A stretch of 64,000 nucleotides of DNA, taken from contig JAKTNV010000009.1 in the NCBI GenBank assembly GCA_022747635.1, positions 26,917,122-26,981,121 of the forward strand, read 5' to 3'. Position numbers and translations under genes: made by a program. Below, one piece after another: positions 39,851 through 53,479 of this stretch. The DNA is from Hetaerina americana. Taxonomy: Eukaryota; Arthropoda; Insecta; Odonata; Calopterygidae. The notes beneath the pieces are model-generated. The model was not told the DNA's origin. It saw only the letters and a list, made by a program, of their open reading frames with translations, and made no database searches. The first letter of the stretch is position 1. Every line of letters starts with the position of its first letter.

Positions 39851-42480
39851 TTAAGACAACGAGAGGAATTTAAAATGAGGTCAGACTGTCTCAATTTCGC
39901 CCTGAAAATAGTGGACGTTCGCCCTTGTCTCTCTCTCCAAATTCTCGCCCGCCATTCCATTTCTTTCTCTCTCTCCCACCAACCCAGACGGAGAGTATAC
40001 TTCCCTCCTACCTCTCTCACCTCTCATTCCTTTTACAATCCTCCGAAAAACCTCACACCCTCAACAACCTTTGTGGAGCCGCCCGAGTGAGACAAAAGAC
40101 AGTCGGGAACGGGGTGGGAGGAGAGGAAGGGGACGGGCGCCCCCCCCCATTGAAAGGGGAGGAGATTCTGCACGTCATTCCCGGACCCTCCCCTCCTCAT
40201 CCCTCCATTCCATTCTCTCCAACCACCCCCGTGTCCCTGGAAGGATGAGGATCCCTCTCGCCATCCCTTCCAGTCCCTCCCCCTCCTAACACCCACCTCA
40301 TTCCGCCATATCTCCCTCTGCATCAATTTCGCCCTCCTCCTCGCTCGCCGCTGGAGAATACATGGGAGCGCCTTCGCTTTCATCCGTCAGCCGTCCCTTT
40401 TAACCAATACCGCTTCCTCATACCTTATAAGAACACCTCTCTGAATCACACCTCCAATCGTGACGGCCATTGTGTGCCCAGCTGCGCGCTCTCTCGGCTG
40501 TCGCTGCACCGAGAGGCTCCCTGCGCGTGTCTTTTCGTCCCCTCTCCCCCCTTGGCCGCAATAGTGTAAGGTGGCTCGGGGTGAAATTGGTGTCATAGGA
40601 CCTCCTGGCGGTGATTGGTGACTTAGTTTTACTGAGTTGGCGAAAGGTAGCCACTGTCAAATGATAAAAAATGTGGACAAAATGAATTCGTGGCTTGATG
40701 CATGTGATATTTTCTTAGGAAAACCACTGTGATTGGGAATCGTGGGTGATGTCAGTCTTGAATCACCAATAAACGTATTGAATCAATCCAATGAAATATT
40801 TTTCGGAGTTCAAGAATATTTTTTTTACTCGTATTCATAGGCCAATAATGTTTGATGCCTTATTTATTTCTGATTATTTTTGTTAATTAGCTCGTTTTGA
40901 ACTTAATAAATGGATCAAAGACAGTAAGTATGATATGTTACAATGAGATGCAGTTATTCTCATAGATCCATGGTATTCCTTTGTAGATGGTATCTTTATT
41001 TGTCAGTAGCCTTAAACATGTTTAGGTCATTACACATTAACTCGTCAGTACCCCTGACGAATACCTATTTCTTGGCATCTTAGAATATTTTCCCGTAAGG
41101 AAATCAAACTAATGGCCGTCGAGACTTCTGTTAAAGCGTAAGCTACTTGCTCTAAAGCTTGAGTTTGCACTAAATCGGAGGCATGGCTTGACGTAGTCAT
41201 GAGAGTGTTCACCAGAAAATGAATGCAGCATTTCTATTTTTCATCACAGGCTTTATCAGATGTAATTCTGATATCGCTGACTAAATGAATGGAGGCGATT
41301 AAGAATATAAGAAATGCGGATTTTGGAAGGACCTGGATCGTAGGAGTTGTTTTTGTGTGCATTGAAAATGGTTTTTCTTCAGGATAATTCATATTTTGCC
41401 TATATTAAATTCCTAATTCTTAATTTTATGGCAAATCTTGAAATTCCCTCACTATAACGAAGCCTATTCCATAGATTAATACTGCGCATTTTGAAATGGT
41501 AGTGTTTTACTTTAGGGGCCTTAGCCTTTATCCGCCTTTTTTCCTCTCCCAGCGTCTTGTATCTTTTTCAAGTTCGGCTGTGCCCATATATTATTTCTCC
41601 ATCTCCGTGTTTTCCTTTCGCTTTACCCTGCTTGAGTTCCCCCGGGAGACATAAAGCTGCAGCCATATCTCTTAAGCGTAATGAAGCGTAAACAGAAAAT
41701 GTTAAGGGTGAAACTCATTTTCGTATCGCCATTGTTATCTTGAGCTTAGGGATGAATTTTTGATTCGCCCGAGGGGAAGACCTCCTATTCCGACCTTCCT
41801 CTTATTTATTCCTTCAGTCGATATTTATTGAAATGTAAATTTGTATTTCGTTCAACGCTGCGGAAAACGAGCATCTCTTCCATCGAAATAAGGCTTATGC
41901 CCTAAATAATTTGATAGAAAATTGGGCTTTTTATCTATATTCCTGCGTAGTATCCTCTGGGCATCCTTTTGGAATGAGATCTGATCCGGAATTATTCGGA
42001 ATACGCAACGTCGATGGGGCCTAGTATTAGTTTCAAATGTAAAATAAATTTTCCTTTTCATCATCTATTCGCCTCATGTCATCACGGATAGTCCAAATCA
42101 TGCATCGTAGAACTCTGATGAAAATGGGATCTAACGGACTGATACGGCAATGTGGTTTCTGCAGGAATGTATTACATTTAAGTCCAGATTTCAAAGTTGA
42201 ATTTTGGTAATCATCCCCAAATTTTGAAATGTTTCAGAGTTGTAACTGTGGTCATGGAACATGTTTCATAGTTGTAACTGTTGCGACGGTTAAATATTTA
42301 GGACACTCGCGGAGTTAAAGGCTATGCGGGTAAGTATATGGAGTGAGATCCCTGCCGTAAGCGTGTTTTCTCTTTGGGGACATAGATTAATCCCAATGCA
42401 GAGGCAATCGCAAGCTTTAAAGTCATAGTGGAAATGCTTCAATCCAAACTTTGATGTTAATCGAACCAATTATGTACCCG
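39851..42480. other. Islet followed by a long AT-rich stretch
   Basis: 39930-40340 is mostly pyrimidine-rich, interrupted by a purine patch at 40110-40140 and a C run at 40141-40149. 40600-42480 is AT-rich. It includes a partial tandem duplication at 42229-42283 and a donor-like GCGG|GTAAGTAT whose GT begins at 42329, without a convincing upstream acceptor. Confidence 0.5.
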
Positions 42481-42684
42481 CGCGACCTCTATTCGTCTCT
42501 GGAGGAAATTTTACTCGAGGAAAACACCGCGGTCCGTCCGTCAGGTTACCGATAACTTGCTCCGGGAACCGCCGCAGAAATGGAGGCTTGAGATACCCGA
42601 AGCGCCTCGCCAAAGGCCAAAACTTCCATTTTGATTGTTCATTTCTGCATGGGAGGGCTCCCCTGGTGACGTCTCGGCTCCCAA

Positions 42685-43110
42685 CTGCCGCACTTCCATC
42701 GCATCCACCCCCCTCTCCTCGCTCCTCCCCTCGCATTATCCGACCTCCTCCCTCCGACCGTTGAGGCCGCCGGGAAAAAGAGCAGTGGTCGTAATGCTCG
42801 GCAATGCCATCTTACCCAAACCCCCTCTCTTCACAGGCTTATCTCGGACGTTTTAACTCCGGCACAAATTCCCAAACCACTCCGCCCCCTTGCTCCCTTC
42901 CCCCCTTCCCTCCCATCCTCCCCCCTCGTAGCCCCTCCATTAAAAACCTTCCCTGGTCTCCCCCCCCCACTCCCCCAACCCTTTGCTCCCCCAAACCATC
43001 GTGCCTGGGGTCTTCGCCCTCTCCCCCATCCACTTCCTCCGAACCGCGCCACACCGACCTAATCCTTTTATGGTCTCCCCTTCCATCGCCGCCATCATCT
43101 TGCTCCATCT
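42685..43110 (+). repeat. Pyrimidine-rich low-complexity block
   Basis: CCTCCC, CCCCTT and CTCCCC words dominate the + strand over about 425 bases. No unit repeats in tandem, so this is simple composition, not a satellite. Frames on both strands (149 codons + and 129 codons minus) stay open through it. Confidence 0.6.
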
Positions 43111-44099
43111 CCCTTCATTTGGAAGGGTTTTTAATATTCCTGGCGTTTTGGTACACAAAAGGCGCGTGTTCCTTAACGCCCCAGCGTTGGATGTTATTTC
43201 CCTCGGATGAGGAGAGATGCATCGACGGAAATGCGGTACTATCTTCCCTTTAAGCGTTCTGCGTGACCGAAGACAACTCGTGCCGGCGAGGAAATACTTC
43301 ATCGCACTCGGAATCTGACATCGCCTCATTCTCGTGTGAATCCTGGTGAAGTAGGAATGGGGTTTGAAATCGCACCCAATTTCCGAAATTAGGCTTTAAA
43401 TATTTGATTGGGCATGCCTAATTACATTTATAACCAAAAACGGCGGGTAGTTATCATAACCGCTAATTCCGCTCGAGTTATTAATTGGTAATAAAATGGA
43501 TACTAAGCTTCCTCCTATTGACGACAATGACTATTAAAGAAATTAGTCGTTTTTATAAGACGTAGGTCCGTTGCGATATGAAAGATGGTTGGTTCTTCGA
43601 GAAAAAACGAACATCACAGCATACTTACAATTCATATTTTTTCCATGTTTATGGAGGTGTGTCCCTTAAAAGTTAACTAGAATCTGCGTCATAGCGAGTT
43701 GTTCGTATTTCCTCATAGACGTAACACTCTATGTTCCAAGGGGAATGCTTTAATAATTGAGTTCGGTTGTTCTAGTGGCGTTCAGTTTGTCACTTTTATA
43801 TGTCAGCCTTACGCTATTTATGAGGGAGAGCTCAGGCAGGGAGGGCTTGTGTGGGTATGTCTAACAATCATGATGCCGTGCGTCACGTGTCGTTCAACTC
43901 CGTACAATTTTAACGCGGATCGCGGCTCAGCCTTCTTTTTATACTCTGTACCTGTGTCTCAGCTGCAACCCATAAACATTTCACACGCCATCCTGCGCTA
44001 CCCTTTCCCTACTTCTTCACTCCCTAAAGCCCCCCACCACTCAAGCTTCAAAAAAAACTAGAGAACACTCACCAGTCCTCCGAAGCCTACACGTGGTTT

Positions 44100-44800
44100 T
44101 CCGTCCATAGTATCTCCAAAAAAACTTTCTATGTTCCCTCTCCCTCCTTCGAAAAACCTCCTCATGGTCCATCCCGGAGAATGCACACTTCCCATCTTCT
44201 TCCTTCCCTTCCCCGTGTTTCTCGACCCCCTCTGCGTCATTCCCCGAACCAACCCTCCCACATCCCACCCCCTTCACCTTCCCCCGTACCTCAACCCGCC
44301 CGCCCCCCCTGCAGCCCCTCTCCCGTTCAACTAATTTATGAAGAAGGTGGGGGTGGGAGATTTTGAGAGGAGCCTCCCTCCGCATTGATAAGTGAAATGG
44401 GGGAATGTTGCGAAAAACCGTTGGCCCCATTAAACCGCCCATCCCTTGCGCCTCACCTACTGCATTTTTTTCCATCCCCGTCCCATCCTCTTGCCTTCGG
44501 CCAAGCCCCTCCCTCCCCCCTACTCAAACTCATCCATAGTCCCTACTTTTCAGGGTTTAACCCCTCCCCGCCCCTCTCATGTACCCTTTTACTCTAGCTC
44601 CCCCTCCGTGAGATGGTTCCTGAGAGGCTGGGTTCGTGCGGGGAAGGCGAGGCGGGGGTGTGGGCCTGGAAGGTGGAAAACCCATACACACTATAGCACA
44701 TGCTCTCCCCTCCCTCCATTCCCGCCGCTCCCTCTTCTCAGATCCCCCTCCCCCCTTTCATCTCCCCGCCCACCCCCTAGGGACAGGGTTTGGCACGCTT
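44100..44800 (+). repeat. Pyrimidine-rich low-complexity block
   Basis: C/T-rich over about 700 bases with interruptions near 44335-44440 and 44620-44690. No tandem unit is visible. A 144-codon minus frame is rich in Arg, Gly and Glu, as expected for the purine strand. Confidence 0.55.
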
Positions 44801-45170
44801 CCTGAGTACCAAGTGGTGGGGGCTGGATGGCTCGGGCGTAAATAAGAAATAGGGAGTTTGAGGGTGTGGAGGAATGGGACCACTGGGGGATGTGCTCGTG
44901 TGTTGGTGTGGAGAGAGAGAGAGGTGGAGGGAGAGATCTTCCTCCTATGCGCGCCCCCACCCCACGCCTCCGTTACTCCTAGTACATATATCTGTACCTC
45001 ACTTCTTCCTTCATTGGATACCTCAACACACATACACACGTACACTATCTATTTCTCTCTCCCTCCTTACCAGGCCCTCCCATTCCATTGTCCCTCATTT
45101 CTTCCCATATCGGTCGGGTGAAGGGCGGGAAGGAGAAGAGGGACGTGTGTGGCTTCGTGGCGGAAAATAT

Positions 45171-47384
45171 TCGAGGTTTAAGAAATCCCGGAACGGCTAT
45201 TTTTCGGATACCTACACGACATTTTTATCATTTTATTCTCTCCGATGAGAGCAACGGGGTTCTAGGTGTGCTGTACAAGCACCGAACCCTTTGCATTAAC
45301 GCCTGTCATTTCCCTCCTGTGTACTTTCTCAGTTTGTTTTTCATTCGGTCGTGATCTTCGAATTTTCTTTGGTTCCATGCTTAGCCTAAGCTCCCCGGTA
45401 CCACCTATTGGAAAATTAGCTCTTATAAGTGGTTAATTAATATAAATGTTTTTATTTGAAGTTCATTCTCCATTTTATTCGAATTGCATTTAATTGTGGT
45501 TGAAGTGTGATTTCTTCGTCGGACTCTTTTCGTTTACCGAAATTGAGGGTTGGCAAAATATGAGCACGCGCAAATAGTTCCATAGAATGTTTAAAGGATT
45601 GTGTGAAAGGATTTCCAATGGTTTTTCTGAAGATTTTGTGTGCGCCATATTAGCATTATTCTATGTACCGGAGAGAACTGAACCGTTTCTATTCCTGGAA
45701 GTAGCATAGACCATGAATAGCACGAATATTAACTTCCAGTAAAAATTTCAGCAGTGCATTCGCAAAATCGGGAATAAATGCATTTTGGAGCTGGCTAAGT
45801 GGAAATCCGATACGAGAAGATAAAGTATGTTATGTTATTTTCAATCCTACAGTAAATTTCCACGTTTACGTCATTTCGACACGAACATCTGCGCTTTATT
45901 CGGTGTTTCCCTGTCAAAATTATTCTCTTATTAATCACCCGTCGTCGTTATAAATCGGTGTCTTAAGGGAATATATGAGACGGTTAATTGCAAGGCGCAG
46001 TAAATAATTTCTTCTATCTAATTAATGATTATTTTAATACGAAGTGGAGAGATGGTTCTAAAATGGCACCAAGGGAATAATTGATGGTGTCTTATGATTC
46101 ACTCCGTGGAAGCGAGAAAAAAAACATTTGTTGCAATGCATCACAGCAAGCGTTCCTAAGGTTTCGCAAACCTGCAATTATTTCTATAATTACGTCTGTG
46201 GCGGGAAAGAAAACTTGTCGTAAGTCACCTCAATTACATGGGATTTATGTAGCCAAATATTCTTCAACCACATTGGATCATGCCTAGGGGGGCATTAAAT
46301 GTTTTGGAACCATTTCAAGAACGTTTTGAAGTACCGAGATTCCTTATGGTACACTTGGTGATAATTCGTGTGATTATTAATAGAAGGCCATGCTTGAGCA
46401 TGATTAGCATTTGGGGGGTCAAATATGTAGAAAGAGAGGTTATCTTTGTGGTTATTCCCATGCAAACCTATTTCAGTCAATAGGATGTTCAAATACGTAA
46501 AAATTCAATTTGAAGCTTATCGATTTTGTTCGTGAGGAGATTCATGAGTGAATGTGAAAAGCATAGACGTGATGGGTCGGCTTGCAAAATAACGAGAAAT
46601 GGTTGGAACGTTTAATCACAGCTTTGTTGATATAATCGTGCGGTCGGTTATTGCTATTGACTCCGAAGAGCGCACGTTCAAGTGAAACCTCAGATCGTTG
46701 ATTGAAAGAAAAGGTCACATTTAGCCCCTCAAGCTGGATCCACCGAAGAAACAAGCACGCCGGCGGAAGGGACTCCGCGCGAAAGCCGATGTTTAATCAA
46801 ACGTTTTAGAGGGGATGATAACAAAACCTCGGCGGTTGCGGAGAAGAAAGCGCGGGTATTTAGACCCGAGGGGAGTGAATCAAAAACTGTTTTCCTCCCC
46901 GTTTTAAGTTTCCTCGGTCTCCGTAAAGAGCGTTTATAGTCTATCAAAAGAAGTGCCGGGGGGTTGGGCGGGAGTGGTTACCACCGTGGGGGGTTGGGGC
47001 GTGGAGGGGGAGTCTGCTCGCCTTGCTGTGGTTACATTTTTCGCGGCATCGGTCGTGTTTTGGGCCATGTGGCGAGGAGGGGAGGGAGGTGTGTGCGTAT
47101 GTGTGTGTGTGAGAGAGGGAGAGAGGCGTGGATATGGTTTCCCAAAGCCTCCTCACCGCATCGCTGCCTCATCCTCGGAGCCGTCTCCGCGATGGGGGCG
47201 TGTTGGGGTGGGGTGTCAAGGGCGGGCAACGGGGAAGGAGGCAGGCCAGGAGGACCGCGGGCACGCGGGAGGCGGCGGCCCTGCGTTTTTGAACCCCTGC
47301 CAGGGTAAATTTGGGGTCCCCGTCCCTGCTGGCTAAAAATAAAGACTCACTTCGGTCTTCTTCCCATTTATCCGCCGGAGGAGT

Positions 47385-47420
<36 letters not shown>

Positions 47421-48680
47421 GCTCATATCCTTCTCCTCATCTATATTCTCCGCCTCTCCCTCCTTTCCTCTCCTTCTCCATGCCATTCCCCCAGCTTTAT
47501 CCCCTTATCCCCCTCCCTTCTAGGTTCACATTCATCCTCTTCCCTCTCCTTGCAATCCCTCCCCCATTCTCTCTCTGCTTCGAGTGACGTCATCGTCTCT
47601 CAAAAACCCATGGCGGTGTAATTAACCCCTTCGCTTCGGAGGGTGGGACTCTCTTGCAACGTATAAACGGGTGCGCTGAGCGCGGGAAGAGGCATCTTTA
47701 AGCCCGGAGGAAGACCATGGATATTTATGGAGGGGTGGGAAGAAATCTTTTGAAAGGGGACGCGTCGCCCTTTTTGGATGGATACCAAATTGAATATCTC
47801 TCGATTCCGTTGGGACAAAATTTCAGAATAATGGTTCACAAAATTGATTTTTTTTTACTTCCACAAGGAGTAGGAGAACGTGGTTCTCGGGAAAATATCC
47901 TTTGATGAGCGGATTTACAGTAGAGTGGAGAAGTTAGGTGGTTTGTGTATTCGACATATGGTCCTCATTTACGAAGGCTGAAAAAAGTTAAAAAAAGGTA
48001 ATCTGATCGATATTTTTCTGACGAACTAAATACTGGCGATTCACCAACTTTTCAGGTGCCCGTAGGCTGTGATTTTGAAGGTTATGCTGATGAAGTGTAA
48101 AAGTTACATGTGATTGAACAGAATTGATCGTATTGAATGGAATGTAGAACTGATCAAGGAGCTTTGGCGATCATCTTCGGTATTTACTCAGGTAAACGAT
48201 AAAATTTGACCCTATCGGGACCATGCTAATAATTCATAAGGCAAAGCTACTTTTATGTTTAATTAAAATCCTTAAGAATGTTAGCATAGACTCTCGTATA
48301 TTAGATTTTTACGATGTCATTTATTTTAGATCATTTGAAATTTTAATCATTAGCATGTGTATTTACACCTTGGGACAAACATTTTTTTCCATTTCGTTGG
48401 AAAGGATAAAATAATAAAATGTTTTTTTTGGTTGCACATGTGTTCTGGTTTGGTGCGCCCGTTTAATCTCATCGTTCTGGTAATAATTGTTTTCATTTTA
48501 AAGTGATGTTCCGTAGGAGATCTAGGAAGAGCTTGAACGGGATGAAAGATGTGCTCATTCATGAATCCATATTAAACCAGGGGAGTGATGTTGGTGGACG
48601 AACTATCTTCGCTTTACTTATCGCTGGCCGACGTCTCTAAACGCACGCCGTTGCAAGGAAGTCATCTTCCTTACCCAATA
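45171..48680. other. Long AT-rich stretch with one islet
   Basis: 45171-46940 is AT-rich without recognised features. 46940-47600 is a G-rich then C/T-rich islet. It contains an alternating GT tract (47089-47111) and the GA microsatellite listed separately. 47620-48680 is AT-rich and includes a weak CAG|GTAAAC junction with the AG at 48189-48190. Confidence 0.5.
47385..47421 (+). repeat. (GA)n microsatellite
   Basis: A GA dinucleotide repeat over 37 bases, with one phase shift (AA at 47400-47401). It sits in a purine patch next to a pyrimidine-rich block from about 47430 to 47580. Confidence 0.9.
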
Positions 48681-51090
48681 ATGTCTCATTACGCCTTCAC
48701 ATTTTGTTTTCCCGTCCGCTTGTGCAATCCACCGGCTCTCACGACCTCCCCCCATCATCATATCTCTCGCCACACGTTCTTCTACCCCCTCGAACAATTT
48801 TCCCGCTCGCACTCCCTGCCAGCCGCAAACTTCCCCGTTCTCATTTAATTCCCCATCCCCCTTTCAAGGAAAGCCGTGGTCTCCCCCTCCCCCACGCCGT
48901 GGGATATCTTCATTTTTTTCAATCTCTCTCTAGACCCCGCAACGTCTCCTCGCTGCCTCGGCGTCCGTGGGGTCCTCCCCACTTCCCTATCCCCTTGCAG
49001 CCGTGCATCCCTGCCGAAAACCCTTTTCCATCTCAGCATGGAAAAAAAAATTCTCCCGAAGACGCGAGCGGCTCCTCTTACCCTGCCCTCGCCTCCTTAA
49101 TATTTTCTCCTTTCCCGTCGCGGGCTTGTCCCTTAAATCTTGGTCGGGAGGCGCGAATGCTGCAAGGGTGCTTCCATTTCCCGCCAGGGTATCTGGGGGG
49201 GGGGGGGGGTGGGTGGGTTCGGAAGGATGGTAGTCACTGGCTGCGAGCTGTCTCTCATGTGATTTCTTGTGACTCGTGTGTGCTTTCATGCTCGCTTGTG
49301 TTTTTACGTGTTCCGTTTGGCAACCTATCGGTCGCTTTGCAGGATTTTTAATTCGATCAAGGTTTTGTGTGGGCGCGTTTACAAATGATGAATGAGGATA
49401 TGTGCTCATGTTGAGCTGAAACGCTTTCATTGAAGTCAGATGCCATGTTGTATCATATTCATGTATTACAATAAATATGCATGTGGATGACACATGCGAT
49501 GTCGTGGAGTGGGAGGTTGAATTCCCGCAACCGTTGTGTCGCGTTCTTTTGGGCTGAAATGAGTACGAGACGAAACGAAATTAACATTACGCTATAAAAT
49601 ATATTTCTTGAGCAGAAAGAAATCCCTCTAGAACTGTGCCCTATGGCTGGTAGATATGTTTGTGATGAAAAGAAGATGTTTGTGAAAAATCGAAACATGT
49701 AAGGATATGCTGTAGATTTCGTCCGTTGTGCTTTTGAAATATGGTTTTTACTCAGTAGAAGAATGTAATTTGGCCTTACAAGACTGTCCGTTCCGTAACC
49801 TAAGACATAGTATCTTCGGGTGCTATAAAACTTTTGATAATTCACCTTTTATCAATTATTGAAAGTGAGATAGCTTAGAAGACATAAACACCAAGCTCCT
49901 CTCTCGTCAGAAGGAGATCCCTTCGCCGTCTCTCCCTCGAGCACGCCTCCTCTTCAAAAACCATATCTCCCTTCACGTAAGCAGGAAGGGGCTATCTCGA
50001 TTACTCCGGGAGGATGCGCTACGTGGCCATCTTGTTTATGGCCACTTTGGTCGCGCAGAGTGAAGGGCGGGAGATAGGGAAATGGGGAGAGAGAGAGAGC
50101 CTTCCGATACGGGAGAAATAAGGAGGCCGTAGCATCATGGGAAGTAAAAAAAAATCTATACACATATAGACCTCTTCGTGGCGGGGGGAGTTTAGATTGG
50201 TTTTCCGGGAGATTTGAAGCTTCCTCCGGACTTTAAAATGATCGATACCTGTACTACGTTTCGGATTAGTTTCAAGCAGACGGAGGGGCCAATAGAATAT
50301 TCAAGTATGCAAGGATGACGTAATGCATTGCATGTATTTTGTATGAGTGTCTACAGCCCAGGTGAAGGCGGTCAACGTGAAGCTTCCTCGAACAGAGGAC
50401 AAGTGTTGACTTGCTGATGACATTCCACGTAATGCGGGCATATTCCAAAATTCATCACATGGGTTAGATCCCATTGCCTCTTCGTATCTGCCTTACCTTT
50501 CACGTTTTCGGAAATTTAGATTATCGTATTTGGGTGAGGTATCGAACTAATACAGTCTCATAAGCTTTGGTGTTCGGTGGCAGTAAATTATGCCGAGCTT
50601 ATGAATGCTTAGAACATGCAATTTTTATTGAATATATATGCCGACGAAATGTTAGAATCCAGAAATTAATACCGTTCATTTTGAAATCGGTTGTGCCCCA
50701 CGGTGCCAATGGGTCATTTTTTATAACAACTTCCCAATGGGGGAATGTTTTTACGAATGGAGTTTTCATGCTTTAATTGATAACTATCATTATGAGTAAG
50801 GAGTATTGATGTGCTGGAAAATTTGTGTTTTGTTTCTGTTATTCGTATGCGTAACTATCGTAAGTCTTCTTCGCGATTCATTAACTTATCGCTTAGCGCA
50901 ATAGTTCCCTGACTTCTATTCATCTTTCTAGACACAAGAATGAGATGTAATTGCGTCGAAATCTCCGAAATATCCGACATGGGAAGCCTTTCCTCATTAG
51001 AAAGTACACAGGATGGTATTGTATTAGTTATTTAAATTTAAGGGAAAAAATATATCGGCGTAATCAAATGGCTTATCTCACGCGGAAACA
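48681..51090. other. Pyrimidine-rich islet, G15 run, then AT-rich DNA
   Basis: 48690-49110 is C/T-rich and gives a 215-codon + frame that I reject as a gene. The longest mononucleotide run of the window, 15 Gs, is at 49195-49209. 49240-51090 is AT-rich; a 128-codon minus frame at 49459-49845 is unrecognised. A pyrimidine-rich acceptor-like CTTTCTAG ends at 50932 but has no partner donor. Confidence 0.5.
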
Positions 51091-53479
51091 AGCCTTGTGG
51101 AGTGCCGTTGTGTGCGTGTGTGCTTTTACATTTTGCATATATTTGTGGCGACACACAATCGAGATGAGACTTCAATTGGTCTCCCCGGTTACGGCGGCGC
51201 GCAGCACGGCTCTCCCATCACACTTGGATGTGCTAATACTTGCCTCTCGCGTGTGCTCCCGCGTTTGCGTGCGAGTTTTGCACGGGGGGAGGAGGGGGGG
51301 CTTTGACGCGCGATGGTGTCAGAATAATTGAGGGAGGAATACCGCAAAAAAAATACGCACCGCACGGGAGCGGGTCAGGGGGGGAGAGAGGGAGGGTGTG
51401 ACGGGTGGGGCGGAGGGAATCAGGGGTTTCACGAGGGGCAGCGCAAATGTGTAGGAAGGCGTACCATGAGGGAGGGGGGGAGCTGACGAGGGAGGATGGC
51501 CATGGGGGGAGGGAGGGGCTCGTAGTTGAGGGCGTGCGGGTGGTTTTGGTTCCGCGGACGTCGGAGAGAAAGGTTTATTTTTTTATTATTATTCCCGTTC
51601 GGGAGGGAGGTTATGTCGAGGGGGGTTGGGTGTAGCGTTGCGGCCGCCGTATCAAAAATCATGCGAGACTGCCAAAAATTGAGGAAGATGTGTGTGCTTG
51701 TGAATCCGCACGGATGTATGCGTTGGAGCGCGTGTGGATAATTGGGAGAGGGGTTTTTGGGTGTATGGGAATTATTCTCTGCGATATGAATCTTGCATAA
51801 ATATCCCGGATGAATTTGGGATGAGTGTGTGGGTGTGTGTGGTGTGGGGATATCGGGGTGGGGGGGGGGATAGCGCAGTGGTTGAGGTGCGATCTGGGAG
51901 GCGGCCTGAAGAGGAAGAGTGAGAGGGAGATAGAGGGGAAGCTCATAGAGTGAAAATTTAAGCGCTCTCCGTGAAATGCGTGAATGATTTATGCGTTACT
52001 GTGACTTTTCTTCGGTGTTTTTAAATTTTATAATTCAATGCGCCACCATGGAAGTGCGGTCATCTCGACCGGTGCCACTTCATTTTAATTCTTTCATTCC
52101 ACCCCCCCCCCCCAATCCTACCCCGGCACCGTTCCTTTCGAGCTGATAAAATTGTTTTCACTAAGGATGGATCCTCTTCCGCGCCTCGCGGCAGTCGCAC
52201 TTCCATTCGGGAATTCAAAACTTGCGGCGAGGAATTATTCATGATAGGAATTTGCGCCAGGGCGTGCTTCAAAATACCGAAAGCTTGGGTGTGAATATAC
52301 TTCGTCAGGAAAGGTTTTCGCGAAAATGTCACCAATGAACTCATAAATTTGAGTTTTTTTTCTGGAGGAGTGGGTGACGTTTTTGCTTCCGTCATTACGG
52401 GAGATGACTGCGCTCTCATAAGCGAGAATATTTTGAGAGAAACCGAACCAAGGATGGAAGACAGTCCGGGAAATTAGAACGAAGGAGATTATTTTGTGCT
52501 CAAAGCCGCGACGAGATAAGATTCCCCTATTCTATTTTACGACTCTTTTCGATAGACGCTCGTGGCAGACTTCAGTCTCGATCCTAGATGAATTCCTAGA
52601 ACAGAATGAGCCAGTGGTGGTGGTGATATTTTTTTGGGAAGATTCCGGGTCGGTGGTGGAGCAGGAAATGAATTTAGGACAGATTAAGTGGGTGATAGCA
52701 TGGGGGTGTGAGAGGTGTGGGTGGGTGAAGGAGGGGGCATCAGGGGGAACTGCGGGTACTAAAAGGGGGGGAGGGTTTGGTGATTTAAAATTGGTCGGCG
52801 GTAGGGAGAGAGAATAGGGGAGGGGGTTTAGGGTAACGACGTGCTCCGGGTGAGACGCTGGGAGGAAGGAGGGCGCGAGTTGGATTGGGGGGTAGGCTGG
52901 GTGGAGGGAATGAACGGGCTGCACAGGGCCGGGGGGTGTTACGGGGGAAAGGACGAGGAGTGGGTACCGTAAGGGGGGAGGGGTTGGGGGAAGTATTAAT
53001 GGTTTAACCGAAAAAGAGTGACACCTAAATGACGGATGTATTTATTTTTTTCCCTCCGGAGGAATAAAAAAACAACAAAAATTCAAACTCAACAGCGACC
53101 AGAGCGCGCGGGGTATTACGAAAAAATCGCTCTGGCGGAATACCCCAAAAAAAATCATTCGAAAAATGACGAGGAATATCCGTGGGAGAGTGTGTGTATG
53201 TGTGTGTGTGGGACTGGGATGAGTAAGGGTCTAGCGTCACTCTAGGGTGTGGTGACGTCAGATGTGGAATTGGACGGTTGGTGGGAAAAAGGTAGAACGG
53301 GGAGGAAGTCTTGGAAATGGGTGGGTTCCGCGGGGTGAAACATGAATATCCGTTGTTCAGATATTCGGTCGAAATTGTCATTATTTTGTGGATATTATGG
53401 CGGCGCGGACTCGGGATCGAAATGACCACTCTTCAATTTTCCACTTTCATGACTGATATTTACGAAGTATAAGTATTGT

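Larger units (their letters stand above)
42481..45170. other. Two pyrimidine-rich islets
   Basis: 42685-43110 is C/T-rich on the + strand with a run of nine or more Cs near 42960. 43330-44000 is AT-rich. 44100-44800 is again C/T-rich and followed by purine-rich patches at 44640-44690 and 44860-44940. Frames of 119-149 codons on both strands are composition artefacts. Confidence 0.55.

Noticed and set aside
48704..49351. 215-codon + strand frame
   Set aside because: Pyrimidine-rich origin, ends across the G15 run, no known motif.
49459..49845. 128-codon minus-strand frame outside the low-complexity islets
   Set aside because: Composition is not protein-like in any way I can recognise and no neighbouring exon signals were found, though I cannot exclude a decayed transposon piece.
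50538..50552. B-box-like AGTTCGATACC on the minus strand
   Set aside because: No A box upstream at tRNA spacing and no cloverleaf pairing.
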